The notes below the pieces were generated by a model. That model was not told where the DNA came from, did not search any database, and worked only from the letters and a program-made list of their open reading frames with translations. A stretch of 64,000 bases of DNA from Bacteriovoracaceae bacterium (lineage in GTDB: Bacteria; Bdellovibrionota; Bacteriovoracia; Bacteriovoracales; Bacteriovoracaceae): contig JABGXW010000108.1 of NCBI GenBank assembly GCA_018675575.1, positions 1 to 64,000 on the forward strand, given 5' to 3'. Below are positions 10,261 to 19,038 of this stretch, piece after piece (the first letter of the stretch is position 1; each line of letters begins with the position of its first letter). The translations under genes and the position numbers were made by a program.

Positions 10261-11058
10261 TTACTTTATGGAATCGCATGACGCTAAGAACAAATGCAAT
10301 TCAAGTGGATTAGGGCCACTAAAACTTTCTCTTGTATTTTCAACTATAAAACTCAACTTTTGAAAGTAACCTGATACATCAGAGATCCCTTTAAGGACCA
10401 AATCAAATCTGTCATTGATTTTCTGCTTAATTAATTTCTGAGAGCCGCTTTGATACCAAATAAAAGACTCCCCCGATGCGACGCAGCTATTTCCCGAACA
10501 TGTAATTTTCATTGCAGGGTTCTGAATAAGTTCTTTTTTTAATTTTGCCACATAAGCTAAAAAGCTTAAGAACCTTCTTAACAAGAGCTTTTGCTCTTTT
10601 GAGTTTTTTTCTTTGTTTAAAGCATTGATGACTTGAGCGTAAAAAGAGCCTTTAATTTTTGTAACACCCAAATGATCCCAAGTTAAGCTCATCATACGCT
10701 CCCCATGAAGTGGTAACTGAAGCGCCATTTGCCATGACTGAGCATTTGAATCTAACTCGGCTTCAAATCTAAATAAATGCTTTCCAGCTTTAGACTGGAG
10801 TCTACCTTTACCTTCTGATGATAAACAGACCTTATTCATGTATTGTTTAATTTCAGTTTGATGATCAGAATTTGTTTTTTTTAGCGAAGAGCAAGAAGAT
10901 AAACTAAATAGAATTGGAGTAATGCCTATAATATAATAAGTAGCAGACCATATCGTTTTAAATATTACTTGTGAATTTTCCTCGAGGCAGGAAGTCGCAA
11001 TACTTCTAAATCTTGGAGTTCTGCTAGTACTTCTTTCCTTTCCGATTCTATTTTGCAT
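10261..11058 (-). CDS. LolB-like outer-membrane lipoprotein (start uncertain)
   Basis: 265 residues if the first ATG is used. A lipoprotein signal with SLSSC lipobox ends near residue 56, far too deep for a normal signal peptide. The true start may be about 30 codons downstream, next to the stop of the TPR gene, but there is no ATG, GTG or TTG there; an ATA overlaps that TAA. The mature part has an antiparallel-strand pattern (RFEAELDSNAQSW..., QLPLHGERMMSLTWDHLGVTKIKG) recalling LolB/DUF4292 proteins that insert lipoproteins into the outer membrane. It overlaps the TPR gene by 94 bases from the ATG, so the two are clearly linked. Confidence 0.65.
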   Translation of the reverse strand: MQNRIGKERSTSRTPRFRSIATSCLEENSQVIFKTIWSATYYIIGITPILFSLSSCSSLKKTNSDHQTEIKQYMNKVCLSSEGKGRLQSKAGKHLFRFEAELDSNAQSWQMALQLPLHGERMMSLTWDHLGVTKIKGSFYAQVINALNKEKNSKEQKLLLRRFLSFLAYVAKLKKELIQNPAMKITCSGNSCVASGESFIWYQSGSQKLIKQKINDRFDLVLKGISDVSGYFQKLSFIVENTRESFSGPNPLELHLFLASCDSIK

Positions 11059-12839
11059 TGCTTAAGGGCCTTCACGTAATACTTTTTTGCGAGTTTGTAC
11101 TTCTTCATTTCTTTATAGATAATAGCAAGATGTTTGGTAATGACAACATCATTATCTACGGCCTCATTTGCCTTAATTGATTCACTTAACGCTTCAGTAA
11201 ACTTTCCTACTTTGTAATAATACCAAGCAAGAGAGTCTCTAATAAATCCATCCTCTGGTTTTAAGTTAACCGCTTTCTGGATCAATTTATAAGCGCGTGC
11301 CATTTCTACACCTTTTTCAAGAAGTGAATATCCTAAAAAATTTAGAGCATGTGGATTATCAGGATTTTTGACAAGCATGTCCTCTATCAATGATCTTGCT
11401 TTCTCATAAGTTTTGTTCTTTTCATAAAGTGAAGCAAGATAATAATCATGCCCTTCAGTAAAGTCTTGAAGATCCTTTAATTCTTCAAGTGTTGTCACGG
11501 CTTTTGAGATCTCACTCAGCCCTTCCCAATAAGTTGTTAAGACAATTCCTACTTCTATTCTTGCCTTGCTGTCTCCAGATTTTGTTCCTTCTGCGAAGCT
11601 TAATAACTTTGGCTCCCATTTTAACCGATCTCGCATCGCAAGTGCTTGAAGCATTTGAGCTATTTGCAAATTACTATCTAAAAATAAAGTACTTTCAGAT
11701 GGCACATTTTGAAAATATCTAATTGCAACTTCAAACTTACTTGTTTGTTGAAACAATGAACCTAAGTAATAAAGTATTTTATCAGATTTTGGTGCCGCAA
11801 TAAGGATGTCCTTAAACACACTGATTGCTTTTTGATACATTTTTCTATCCGTATATAAAATTCCTAATCGAACTTTTAAATTGAGATCATTTTGATCTAA
11901 AGATGAAAGCTTCTCAACATAAGGTAGAACTTCCTTATACTTTCCATTTGCAAAGAGTACTTGGACAAGTCTTGATAAGACTGGATAGTTCATTTCGTCT
12001 ACTTTCAAAAACCTTTCATAGACTTTAACTGAATTTTTGAAATCTTCTTTTTCTTCATAAAGGAGCCCAAGGGCAATAGCAGCCTGATGATACTTTTTCT
12101 CAACTTTCAAAGCATGTCTAAAATGACTCATCGCCTCCTCGCGATCTCCCAAATCAACAGACATTTTTCCCATAAAGTAAGAGAAGATAGCTTTGCCTTT
12201 AATCTTTTCTTCACAGGATTTAAGTAATTTCTTGGCCTTCTTATGCTCCTTTTCTAGAGCATATGATTTCGAAAGAAAGATACAAGCTTCTTCATTTTTA
12301 GGATGGGCCACCATGACTTGTTTATAGATTTTTCTAGCTTTTTTAGATTTATCTAATGCTGTGTAAACTCCACCTAAAATTAATCCAATGTTTTCTTCCT
12401 TTAGACCTTCTAATTGAAAAATTTCGGCAAGAATCTTCTCAGAGAGTTCTAAGTCTCCTATTCTGATGAGTTCAACTGCATATTTTCTCTTCACCCAATT
12501 ATCTTTTGGTACAAGCATATGAACATATTTAAATAATAATGCGGCAGTTGTATTATCTCCCCTAATGGATGCATCATTGGCCTTGATAAATAAATCGCTA
12601 GATAAAAATGTTACTGCACCAGATCCTGCTTTCTTTGCTTCTGTTACTAACTCTTCTAACCTAATTTCTGCTTTTTCGAGTGAGTTTTTCAACTGCTCAT
12701 CATCAACTAACTTTTGATCTCCCGATTGACTGTACTTGGTGTCAATAGTATTGAAAGCATCAACAACATGTCCTTTCTGCAAACTCCCGCACGAACACAT
12801 AAGTCCAAGTAACAGTAAATAAATAGTTAATTTCTGCAT
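10965..12839 (-). CDS. TPR-repeat lipoprotein
   Basis: 624 residues. The N-terminus is a lipoprotein-type signal (hydrophobic stretch, then MCSCG, probable lipid site C17). From about residue 70 to 610 it is a long solenoid of tetratricopeptide repeats, seen by recurring A/G, L and Y positions and motifs such as NPDNPHALNFLGYSLLEKG and LKPEDGFIRDSLAWYYYK. TPR lipoproteins of this kind serve as periplasmic scaffolds for export or envelope assembly. It is upstream of, and coupled to, the LolB-like gene, a pairing that suggests a lipoprotein-trafficking role; that link is inference. Confidence 0.85.
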   Translation of the reverse strand: MQKLTIYLLLLGLMCSCGSLQKGHVVDAFNTIDTKYSQSGDQKLVDDEQLKNSLEKAEIRLEELVTEAKKAGSGAVTFLSSDLFIKANDASIRGDNTTAALLFKYVHMLVPKDNWVKRKYAVELIRIGDLELSEKILAEIFQLEGLKEENIGLILGGVYTALDKSKKARKIYKQVMVAHPKNEEACIFLSKSYALEKEHKKAKKLLKSCEEKIKGKAIFSYFMGKMSVDLGDREEAMSHFRHALKVEKKYHQAAIALGLLYEEKEDFKNSVKVYERFLKVDEMNYPVLSRLVQVLFANGKYKEVLPYVEKLSSLDQNDLNLKVRLGILYTDRKMYQKAISVFKDILIAAPKSDKILYYLGSLFQQTSKFEVAIRYFQNVPSESTLFLDSNLQIAQMLQALAMRDRLKWEPKLLSFAEGTKSGDSKARIEVGIVLTTYWEGLSEISKAVTTLEELKDLQDFTEGHDYYLASLYEKNKTYEKARSLIEDMLVKNPDNPHALNFLGYSLLEKGVEMARAYKLIQKAVNLKPEDGFIRDSLAWYYYKVGKFTEALSESIKANEAVDNDVVITKHLAIIYKEMKKYKLAKKYYVKALKQCKIESERKEVLAELQDLEVLRLPASRKIHK

Positions 12840-13025
12840 AAATTAATCCTTCACAAAAACGGTAATGCCCATTTTCCATTACTTTACCTTTCGTCCATAT
12901 AGTTTTAGATTTTAGAGTTTTAAGATTTATTTTGAGAATAAGGCAAATATCTACACATTCATAACATAAATGACCGTTTTCATGCTCCACTTAAGAGACT
13001 CTTAGTAAGTCAGTTCAATAAAGAT

Positions 13026-13039
13026 GTAAACTAGTTTAC
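13026..13039. repeat. Perfect 14-base palindrome, possible operator
   Basis: GTAAACTAGTTTAC is fully self-complementary without a spacer. A related partial copy (CTAGTTTA) appears at about 13172. It lies between divergent genes, upstream of a DNA-binding PhaR-like protein, so an operator is a reasonable guess. Confidence 0.4.
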
Positions 13040-13090
13040 TTCTAACTAATTATAATCACAATAAATGTATAAATAATTGTGCGCTGAAGG

Positions 13091-13148
13091 CCAAGTTAGG
13101 TTGACAGCATCAATTTAAAACTGCTAATTCATTGATGCATTAACTTGG
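13091..13148. repeat. Nested inverted repeat (two-step hairpin)
   Basis: An outer arm CCAAGTTA (13091-13098) pairs with TAACTTGG (13141-13148), and an inner arm GCATCAAT (13107-13114) pairs with ATTGATGC (13131-13138). The arms are perfect and concentric; an internal loop of 8 bases on one side and 2 on the other separates them, and a 16-base apical loop closes the structure. There is no T run after it, so it is not a standard terminator. It could be a small structured RNA or leader element of the PhaR-like gene. Confidence 0.5.
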
Positions 13149-13401
13149 ACAAGGCATTAGTTTTGTTACATCTAGTTTAATTTGTGAAATTTCAACTGGA
13201 TACATAATATGTCAGACGGGCTTGTGCGGAGCAATGAAAAATCTACACAACACGTTAACTTTTTGCAAATAAGTGGTAGAAGATTCTAGAGCCTGCGTTA
13301 GGTAACAGATTTAATAAATATTTTAAAATTTAAAAACAATACTAAGAAAAAAGTTGTAGAAAAGAAATTGTATGACTTCGGTTCTAAATAGGGGAAAGAA
13401 A

Positions 13402-13794
13402 ATGAATGAAGTAAGAATCATTAAAAGGTACCAAAACAGAAAGCTTTATGACACACATCAAAGTTGTTACGTGACTCTTGAGGAAATTTCTCAAATAATC
13501 CGTGAAGGTCATGAAATTCAAGTAATTGATAACAAAACTAAAAATGACATCACTTACATGACACAGATTCAACTTCTTTTTGATCAGGAAAGAAAGTCAC
13601 TTAAAAAAGGTGATGTTGAGTTACTTAAAAGAGTAATTAGAGAAACTGAAGGTACATTTACTGGATATATCCGTGGATTAGAGGGAACTGAAGCTCCTGA
13701 AGTTGCTGTTGAAACAACTCCTGAAGTTTTACAACCTTTCATGCAAGCTAATGTTTTAAACTCATCAATTGAAACTCCAACAACTTTAAACTAA
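13402..13794 (+). CDS. PhaR-like polyhydroxyalkanoate synthesis regulator
   Basis: 130 residues from an ATG preceded by AGGGGAAAG; the longer frame starts ten codons earlier without a ribosome site. Residues 4-65 match the PHB/PHA accumulation regulator DNA-binding domain: IIKRYQNRKLYDT, then the YVTLEEI strand and a helix leading to ITYMTQIQLLF. The remaining 65 residues are acidic and poorly ordered. In other bacteria PhaR binds DNA and PHB granules and represses phasin and its own gene. No PHA synthase gene is in this window, so here it may act on other targets. Confidence 0.85.
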   Translation: MNEVRIIKRYQNRKLYDTHQSCYVTLEEISQIIREGHEIQVIDNKTKNDITYMTQIQLLFDQERKSLKKGDVELLKRVIRETEGTFTGYIRGLEGTEAPEVAVETTPEVLQPFMQANVLNSSIETPTTLN

Positions 13795-13849
13795 TATAAA
13801 GTTGTTATTAAGTTTCCTTTGAGAAAAGGACAAGCCATTAGGCGAGTTA

Positions 13850-14572
13850 ATGTTTAAAAATGTTAAAGTCAAAAAAATAATAGTTCCAATCATGTTTTAT
13901 ATGGTTGGAACTTTTTTTGTTTTTAGATCTGTCCAAGCCGAGAATATCAATAATCTCAGACCTCCAAAACCTGCTACTCCGGTAGCTGTTGAAACTGAAC
14001 CTGAAATAGTACCTGCCAAGCCAATTCATAAAGATCCTCCTCCAGCGTCTATGATTAGAGAGCCTAGAATTCCAAACGGATTAAGAAAACATTCCTTAGG
14101 GTTGGGAATTGGACAAACTTCTTTATTTGGAGATTTTGAAGAGCTAGGTGAAAACAAAATTACACTCGATATCCTTTATACTTATTCTGCTAGTCATTCA
14201 TTTGACCTTACTATTGATCTTCACCATGATAAATACAGTTTCAAAGAACAATGGGTACAAACCTCAGGTTTAGCAATTGGAATCAAAGCAAAAGCTTATC
14301 AATTTGATGCTTTTGCGCCTTATGGTATTTTTGGATTTGGGTTTTATGCTCCCAGAGCTAAACGTCTTATTGATTCAGTCTATGTCACTTCCAAAGGAAA
14401 GCTAATATTTGGTTGGCACCTTGGAGCGGGAGCTGACTTAAAGCTCAATAATCATTTCAGTGTAGGAATTCAACTTCAGTACCATAATCCTTTTGATATA
14501 AAGCAAGAGATTGGTAGCGAAATTTCAGGAACCTACTCAAAAATGCTTATCACGGGCATGTATACTTTCTAA
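13850..14572 (+). CDS. Secreted outer-membrane beta-barrel-like protein
   Basis: 240 residues. A signal peptide (basic start, long hydrophobic core, cut after VQA near residue 30) is followed by a Pro-rich linker (about residues 37-80). The rest is roughly eight alternating strands (HSLGLGIGQTSLF, KITLDILYTY, FDLTIDLHHDKY and so on), ending in LITGMYTF with the C-terminal Phe expected of outer-membrane proteins. An OmpW/OmpX-size barrel is likely. It sits 55 bases after the PhaR-like gene and directly before the ATPase pair, so the three may be one transcript. Confidence 0.75.
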   Translation: MFKNVKVKKIIVPIMFYMVGTFFVFRSVQAENINNLRPPKPATPVAVETEPEIVPAKPIHKDPPPASMIREPRIPNGLRKHSLGLGIGQTSLFGDFEELGENKITLDILYTYSASHSFDLTIDLHHDKYSFKEQWVQTSGLAIGIKAKAYQFDAFAPYGIFGFGFYAPRAKRLIDSVYVTSKGKLIFGWHLGAGADLKLNNHFSVGIQLQYHNPFDIKQEIGSEISGTYSKMLITGMYTF

Positions 14573-14573
14573 A

Positions 14574-15383
14574 GTGGATCTTACTGCAACACCTCAACTA
14601 ATTATTATCACCGGTAAAGGTGGAGTTGGAAAAACTTCTGTTGCATTAGCTTTAACAAAACATCTTAAAGAGAATTGTAGAAATGTTCTTTATAGTAGCT
14701 TTGACCAATTAACCAATACAAACCTCTGCGAGAATTTAGAAATTCCTTTTTTTGAAATTACTCCAGCTGAAAGTGCCCAAATCTACGTAGGCAAAAAGCT
14801 GGGATCAAAGACTATAGCATCGTGGGTTATGAAAACTCCTTTTTTTAAGTCTCTATTTAATATGATTCCTGGACTTGGAATGGTTATTCTTATGGGTCAT
14901 ATTATAGAGAAGTTAGAAAAAGACCCTACCCTCACAATTATTTTAGACTCCCCTTCTTCTGGCCATGCATTAACTATGCTTGAATCAAGTCATAATTTTA
15001 AGGAGATGTTTGGATCTGGACTTATTGTTCAAGATATAGAAAGAATGCATGAATTTCTGTATCAAAAACAATTATTAAAAACTTATATAGTTTGTCTACC
15101 TACTTTGATGGCGGCCAATGAAAGTCTTGAATTAAGAGAGAGTTTTAAGCTTCTCGAAATTAATAGAGTAGAACTGATACTCAATGATCTTTTACATATG
15201 GCAGAAGAAATAAAAGATAAAGAAGAAGAACTACCCGATTTTCTCAAAGTAAAAGTTAATTTAGAAAAAGAAGTCGAGGCTGAATTTATCAACAATTTTG
15301 AACATGAATTACCTCATCTATCAGTACGAAACGAAATTGAAATGATTAATAAATTAAAAGATCTCGTGGGATCTTTATGTTGA
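14574..15383 (+). CDS. ArsA/Get3-family ATPase, first of a pair
   Basis: 269 residues from GTG 14574, which begins right after the preceding stop; the longer frame from TTG 14511 would lie inside the barrel gene. The deviant Walker A GKGGVGKTS with its signature lysine sits at about residues 14-22, and a later LDSPSSGHALTMLES segment is the ArsA-type switch II region (DTAPTGHTLRLL-like). The protein is shorter than classical ArsA and has no arsenic-operon neighbours. Paralogous ArsA-like pairs occur in other Proteobacteria and Actinobacteria, with unknown clients. It overlaps the next gene by seven bases, so they are translationally coupled. Confidence 0.8.
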   Translation: MDLTATPQLIIITGKGGVGKTSVALALTKHLKENCRNVLYSSFDQLTNTNLCENLEIPFFEITPAESAQIYVGKKLGSKTIASWVMKTPFFKSLFNMIPGLGMVILMGHIIEKLEKDPTLTIILDSPSSGHALTMLESSHNFKEMFGSGLIVQDIERMHEFLYQKQLLKTYIVCLPTLMAANESLELRESFKLLEINRVELILNDLLHMAEEIKDKEEELPDFLKVKVNLEKEVEAEFINNFEHELPHLSVRNEIEMINKLKDLVGSLC

Positions 15384-16432
15384 GATCGAAACCTATAGAA
15401 CTTTTTTGTGGTACAGGGGGAGTTGGTAAAACAACACTTGCCACTAGTCGAGCATTACATTTAGCGCACGAGGGAAAAAGAGTACTCCTCATCACTATTG
15501 ATCCAGCAAAAAGGCTCAAGCAGATTTTAAATCTACAAGACGAATCGAAAGGTGAAATTCAAACTGTTCCCCTAAGCATTTTTGATTATTTTAATGAGAA
15601 TGAAAAAACTTTCGATGCCCTTCTTATGTCTCCGCAAACGACTCTACAGAAAATGGATTTCGAAATGAGTTCGGCACCAGGAAAGACTGTCTTTGACAAT
15701 CCGATTATTCAAATTTTATCAAGACCGAATGGTGGGATGAATGAGATCATGGCAATAATTGAAGTTCAGTATCAACTGAGTACTAATCATTATGACACCA
15801 TTATTTTAGATACTCCCCCAGGAAAGCATTTTATAGATTTCTTGCAATCATCCCTCAAAATAGAGCATTTTTTTGATAAGAGCTTCGTTGAAATTTTCCG
15901 ATTTTTAGGAAAAAGATTTACTAAAAAAGGAGAGAAGGAATCAAAGGGACTGCTAGGACTGATTGTTTCAACAGGAGTGAAAAAGCTTCTTAGCTACTTA
16001 GAAAAGGTGACAGGAAAAGAGTTTGTGAATGTGTTTGTAGATGCTATCGCTGCGTTATACAAAAATCGAGAGCATTTCCTTTCAGCAATTAAGTTTGAGG
16101 AAAAACTGGGACAGATCTCCTTCTCGAATTGGTTCTTAGTTACTTCCGTTGAGCAATATAAGATAGATGAGGCCAGCAATTTCCATCAACAGGCTATTGA
16201 GTTTATGCATAATGACAGTTTCTTGGCCATAAACAAATGCCTAAGACCCTATTTGGAAGATTGGTATCCTGAAGATAAAGACTTTTCACATGTTAAAACT
16301 TCTATGCTAAATAGAGAGAATAAAATTAAAGATTTTGCCAAGGTACATTTTGACAAAATTTTAGATTTCCCAGAAGTCCTAGGCTCATCACCAACTCAAC
16401 ATGTCAGTGAACTAGCGACCAGCTGGAAATAA
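15377..16432 (+). CDS. ArsA/Get3-family ATPase, second of a pair
   Basis: 351 residues. The P-loop CGTGGVGKTT is near the N-terminus; the signature lysine of deviant Walker A proteins is replaced by Thr, unlike the preceding gene. LITIDPAKRLKQIL is the Walker A'-adjacent segment seen in ArsA-like ATPases, and IILDTPPGKHFIDFL is the switch II region. Members use ATP to drive conformational change in targeting or transport. The two products probably form a heterodimer, by analogy with the Get3 dimer and the two halves of ArsA. No export or arsenite genes adjoin. Confidence 0.82.
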   Translation: MLRSKPIELFCGTGGVGKTTLATSRALHLAHEGKRVLLITIDPAKRLKQILNLQDESKGEIQTVPLSIFDYFNENEKTFDALLMSPQTTLQKMDFEMSSAPGKTVFDNPIIQILSRPNGGMNEIMAIIEVQYQLSTNHYDTIILDTPPGKHFIDFLQSSLKIEHFFDKSFVEIFRFLGKRFTKKGEKESKGLLGLIVSTGVKKLLSYLEKVTGKEFVNVFVDAIAALYKNREHFLSAIKFEEKLGQISFSNWFLVTSVEQYKIDEASNFHQQAIEFMHNDSFLAINKCLRPYLEDWYPEDKDFSHVKTSMLNRENKIKDFAKVHFDKILDFPEVLGSSPTQHVSELATSWK

Positions 16433-16471
16433 ATAAAACAACAATTAATCAATAAGTATGTGGAGGAAAAT

Positions 16472-17857
16472 ATGCTCATAGGCGCAAGAAAAAATATTCT
16501 AGAAGCAATTGGCGGAACACCAATTGTTAAACTAAACAAAGTCGCGACAAATGTAGACTCCGAAATCTATGTCAAATTGGAATATATGAATCCAGGAGGA
16601 TCAACTAAGGATAGAATCGGCGCTTACATGCTTGATGCAGCAGTTAAAGACGGATCTCTAAAGCCAGGTGGAACCATTATCGAAGGAACATCTGGAAACA
16701 CCGGTGTTGGATTGGCATTATGGGCGGCAATACATAATTATAAATGCATTTTCGTACTCGCAGATAAACAATCTAAAGAAAAAATTGATAACCTACGTGC
16801 CTTTGGCGCAAAAGTGATGGTCTGTCCTACAAATGTAGGGCCAGAAGATCCAAGATCTTATTACTCAGTTTCAAAAAGGCTCTCTGACACAATTCCAAAT
16901 TCTTTTTATGTAGACCAGTATAACAACTTGAACAATCGTGAGACACATTATAATTGGACAGCTCCGGAAATGTACGAACAGACAAAAGGTGACTTTGATG
17001 TATTTGTGGCAGGAGTTGGCACAGGTGGAACAATCTCAGGTTGTGGAAAATATTTTAAAGAAAAAATGGGGGCTAAGGTTAAAATTGTAGGAATTGACTG
17101 CGAAGGATCTATTGTCGCTCATTACGCCGCGACTGGAGAATATTGTGAGGCCAAGCCTTATGTTCTTGAAGGACTTGGAGAAGATTTCATTCCTGGAAAC
17201 TATGATTTTGATATGATCGATGATTTTGAAGTTGTTGGAGATAAAGAAAGCTTTATCATGACAAGACGACTTCTTAAACAAGAAGGAATTTATGCTGGAG
17301 GCTCTGCGGGAGGTGCAGTCCTTGGAGCAATTAAATATGCTAAGAAGTTAAAAGAGCCAAAAAAAATATTGATTCTTCTACATGATTCTGGAAATAGATA
17401 TGCCTCAAAAATATTTAACGATGATTGGATGAGTGACAATGCTTATCTAGATTCATCTTTCAATGTACAAATAAATGAAATAATAAATTACCTAGGTAAA
17501 GACAAACCGGCTATGATCACTATTTCAGACAAGGCAACAGTTGGTGACGCAATAAAAATCATGGATGACAAAGGTATCTCACAGCTCCCTGTCATGAGTG
17601 GTGATACTGTAACTGGAATTGTATCTGAGTCAGATTTATTGAAACCTGTTTTTCAGGGTGAATTTACACTTGATGACTCAATATCGATTGCCTGTCATAA
17701 CAAATTTAAAACTATTGACAATAATCAATTACTTTCTGATGTTGCAGACACACTTTTGAAAAAAGAAGTTGTAATAGTCACTACTGATGGTAATCCCTCT
17801 AATATCTTAACTAATATTGATATACTTCATTACATTAATGATAAAGCGAGTATATAA
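16472..17857 (+). CDS. cbs: Cystathionine beta-synthase with C-terminal CBS domains
   Basis: 461 residues from ATG 16472, chosen because GGAGG lies five bases upstream; a GTG four codons earlier overlaps that ribosome site. Residues 1-320 are a fold-type II PLP enzyme with the PLP lysine K46 in GGSTKDR, the phosphate-binding loops EGTSGNTG and GTGGTISG, and GGSAGG before a C-terminal helix. Residues about 340-461 hold two CBS motifs (ISQLPVMSGDTVTGIVSESDLL is the clearest), as in eukaryotic enzymes regulated by S-adenosylmethionine. It condenses serine and homocysteine to cystathionine. Its stop overlaps the next start (TAATG). Confidence 0.92.
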   Translation: MLIGARKNILEAIGGTPIVKLNKVATNVDSEIYVKLEYMNPGGSTKDRIGAYMLDAAVKDGSLKPGGTIIEGTSGNTGVGLALWAAIHNYKCIFVLADKQSKEKIDNLRAFGAKVMVCPTNVGPEDPRSYYSVSKRLSDTIPNSFYVDQYNNLNNRETHYNWTAPEMYEQTKGDFDVFVAGVGTGGTISGCGKYFKEKMGAKVKIVGIDCEGSIVAHYAATGEYCEAKPYVLEGLGEDFIPGNYDFDMIDDFEVVGDKESFIMTRRLLKQEGIYAGGSAGGAVLGAIKYAKKLKEPKKILILLHDSGNRYASKIFNDDWMSDNAYLDSSFNVQINEIINYLGKDKPAMITISDKATVGDAIKIMDDKGISQLPVMSGDTVTGIVSESDLLKPVFQGEFTLDDSISIACHNKFKTIDNNQLLSDVADTLLKKEVVIVTTDGNPSNILTNIDILHYINDKASI

Positions 17858-19038
17858 TGACAAAACGAAAGTCAAATAAGGGACAAAAGTGGAACCTGAA
17901 AACTTCTACTATCCACGCTGGTGGTCACCCAGATAAAGAGACAGGCGCGATCATACCTCCCATTTACCAAACCTCTACTTTTGTCCAATCCTCACCCGGA
18001 AAACATAAAGGGTATGAGTATTCTCGTAGCCATAATCCAACAAGAAGCAGACTAGAAGAATGTTTAAGTGCTCTAGAAAATGCGAAGTATTGTCTTGTTA
18101 CATCAAGTGGAATGTCTATTGCCATGCTGATGATGCATGTATTTCCAAAAGACACTCCAATGTTAGTCGGGGATGATGTTTATGGGGGGACCTATAGATT
18201 ATTCAAAAGCATTTTCGATGAATACCATAATATTAAATTCATCGATACAACTGATACCAAGGCTTTAGAGGTAATGATAAGAGAGTTTAAACCAAAACTT
18301 TTGTGGCTTGAGACACCTACTAATCCTCTGTTAAAAATCACTGATATCAAGGCAACGACTAAGCTTGCAAGGAAATACAAATGTCTAACATTGGTCGATA
18401 ATACTTTTATGAGCCCCTATTTTCAACGGCCATTAAATTTAGGTGCGGATTTTGTTATGCATTCAATGACAAAATATATTAATGGTCATTCAGATGTTGT
18501 TGGTGGTACAATTCTAACAAATAACAAAAAATATTATGAAAAATTATGGTACCTGCAAAATTCAATCGGACCAAGCCAATCACCCTTTGATTCCTGGTTG
18601 GTATTAAGAGGCTTAAAAACTCTTGCAGTCAGAATGGAGGCCCATCAAAAAAATGCCATGATCATTGCAAAATGGTTAGAATCGCATAAACAGGTGGAGT
18701 CAGTTCTCTATCCGGGCCTTAAATCCCACCCCGGACATAAAATAGCGAAAAAACAAAACACTGGTTATGCTGGCATGATTACATTCTTTCTTAAGAAAAA
18801 AGAAGTTAAATTTTCGAAGACATTTCTTTCTAAAGTTAAACTTTTTGTACTGGCGGAAAGTCTCGGTGGAGTTGAAAGCTTAATTGAACATCCTGCCATT
18901 ATGACTCATGCATCGATTCCAAAAAAGACGAGAGAAGAATTAGGCATCACAGATAATCTCATCAGACTTTCTATTGGAATTGAGGATGTAAATGATCTTA
19001 TCCAAGATTTAGAAGTGGCATTCAAAACAATTCGTTAA
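17857..19038 (+). CDS. Cystathionine gamma-lyase / trans-sulfuration PLP enzyme
   Basis: 393 residues of the Cys/Met metabolism PLP family. YEYSRSHNPTR (54-64), D181 in LVDNTFMSP and the Schiff-base lysine K206 in HSMTKYINGHSDVVGG are all in place, and the SLGGVESLIEHPA segment near the end is standard. Family members include gamma-lyase, gamma-synthase and methionine gamma-lyase, which are hard to separate by eye. The one-base overlap with cystathionine beta-synthase makes gamma-lyase most likely: cystathionine to cysteine, 2-oxobutyrate and ammonia. The 3' end overlaps the convergent gene by four bases. Confidence 0.88.
   Translation: MTKRKSNKGQKWNLKTSTIHAGGHPDKETGAIIPPIYQTSTFVQSSPGKHKGYEYSRSHNPTRSRLEECLSALENAKYCLVTSSGMSIAMLMMHVFPKDTPMLVGDDVYGGTYRLFKSIFDEYHNIKFIDTTDTKALEVMIREFKPKLLWLETPTNPLLKITDIKATTKLARKYKCLTLVDNTFMSPYFQRPLNLGADFVMHSMTKYINGHSDVVGGTILTNNKKYYEKLWYLQNSIGPSQSPFDSWLVLRGLKTLAVRMEAHQKNAMIIAKWLESHKQVESVLYPGLKSHPGHKIAKKQNTGYAGMITFFLKKKEVKFSKTFLSKVKLFVLAESLGGVESLIEHPAIMTHASIPKKTREELGITDNLIRLSIGIEDVNDLIQDLEVAFKTIR

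Larger units (their letters stand above)
12840..13401. other. 562-base non-coding region between the TPR and PhaR-like genes
   Basis: AT-rich intergenic sequence between divergent genes. It contains a perfect 14-base palindrome at 13026-13039 and a nested inverted repeat at 13091-13148, both listed separately. A short open frame runs antisense through the TPR gene start into this region, but it has no ribosome site or recognisable protein. Promoters for the divergent genes must lie here; I could not assign convincing -35/-10 pairs. Confidence 0.6.

Noticed and set aside
12760-12990. Short minus-strand frame overlapping the TPR gene start
   Set aside because: Out of frame with the TPR protein, no ribosome site, composition unlike a protein.
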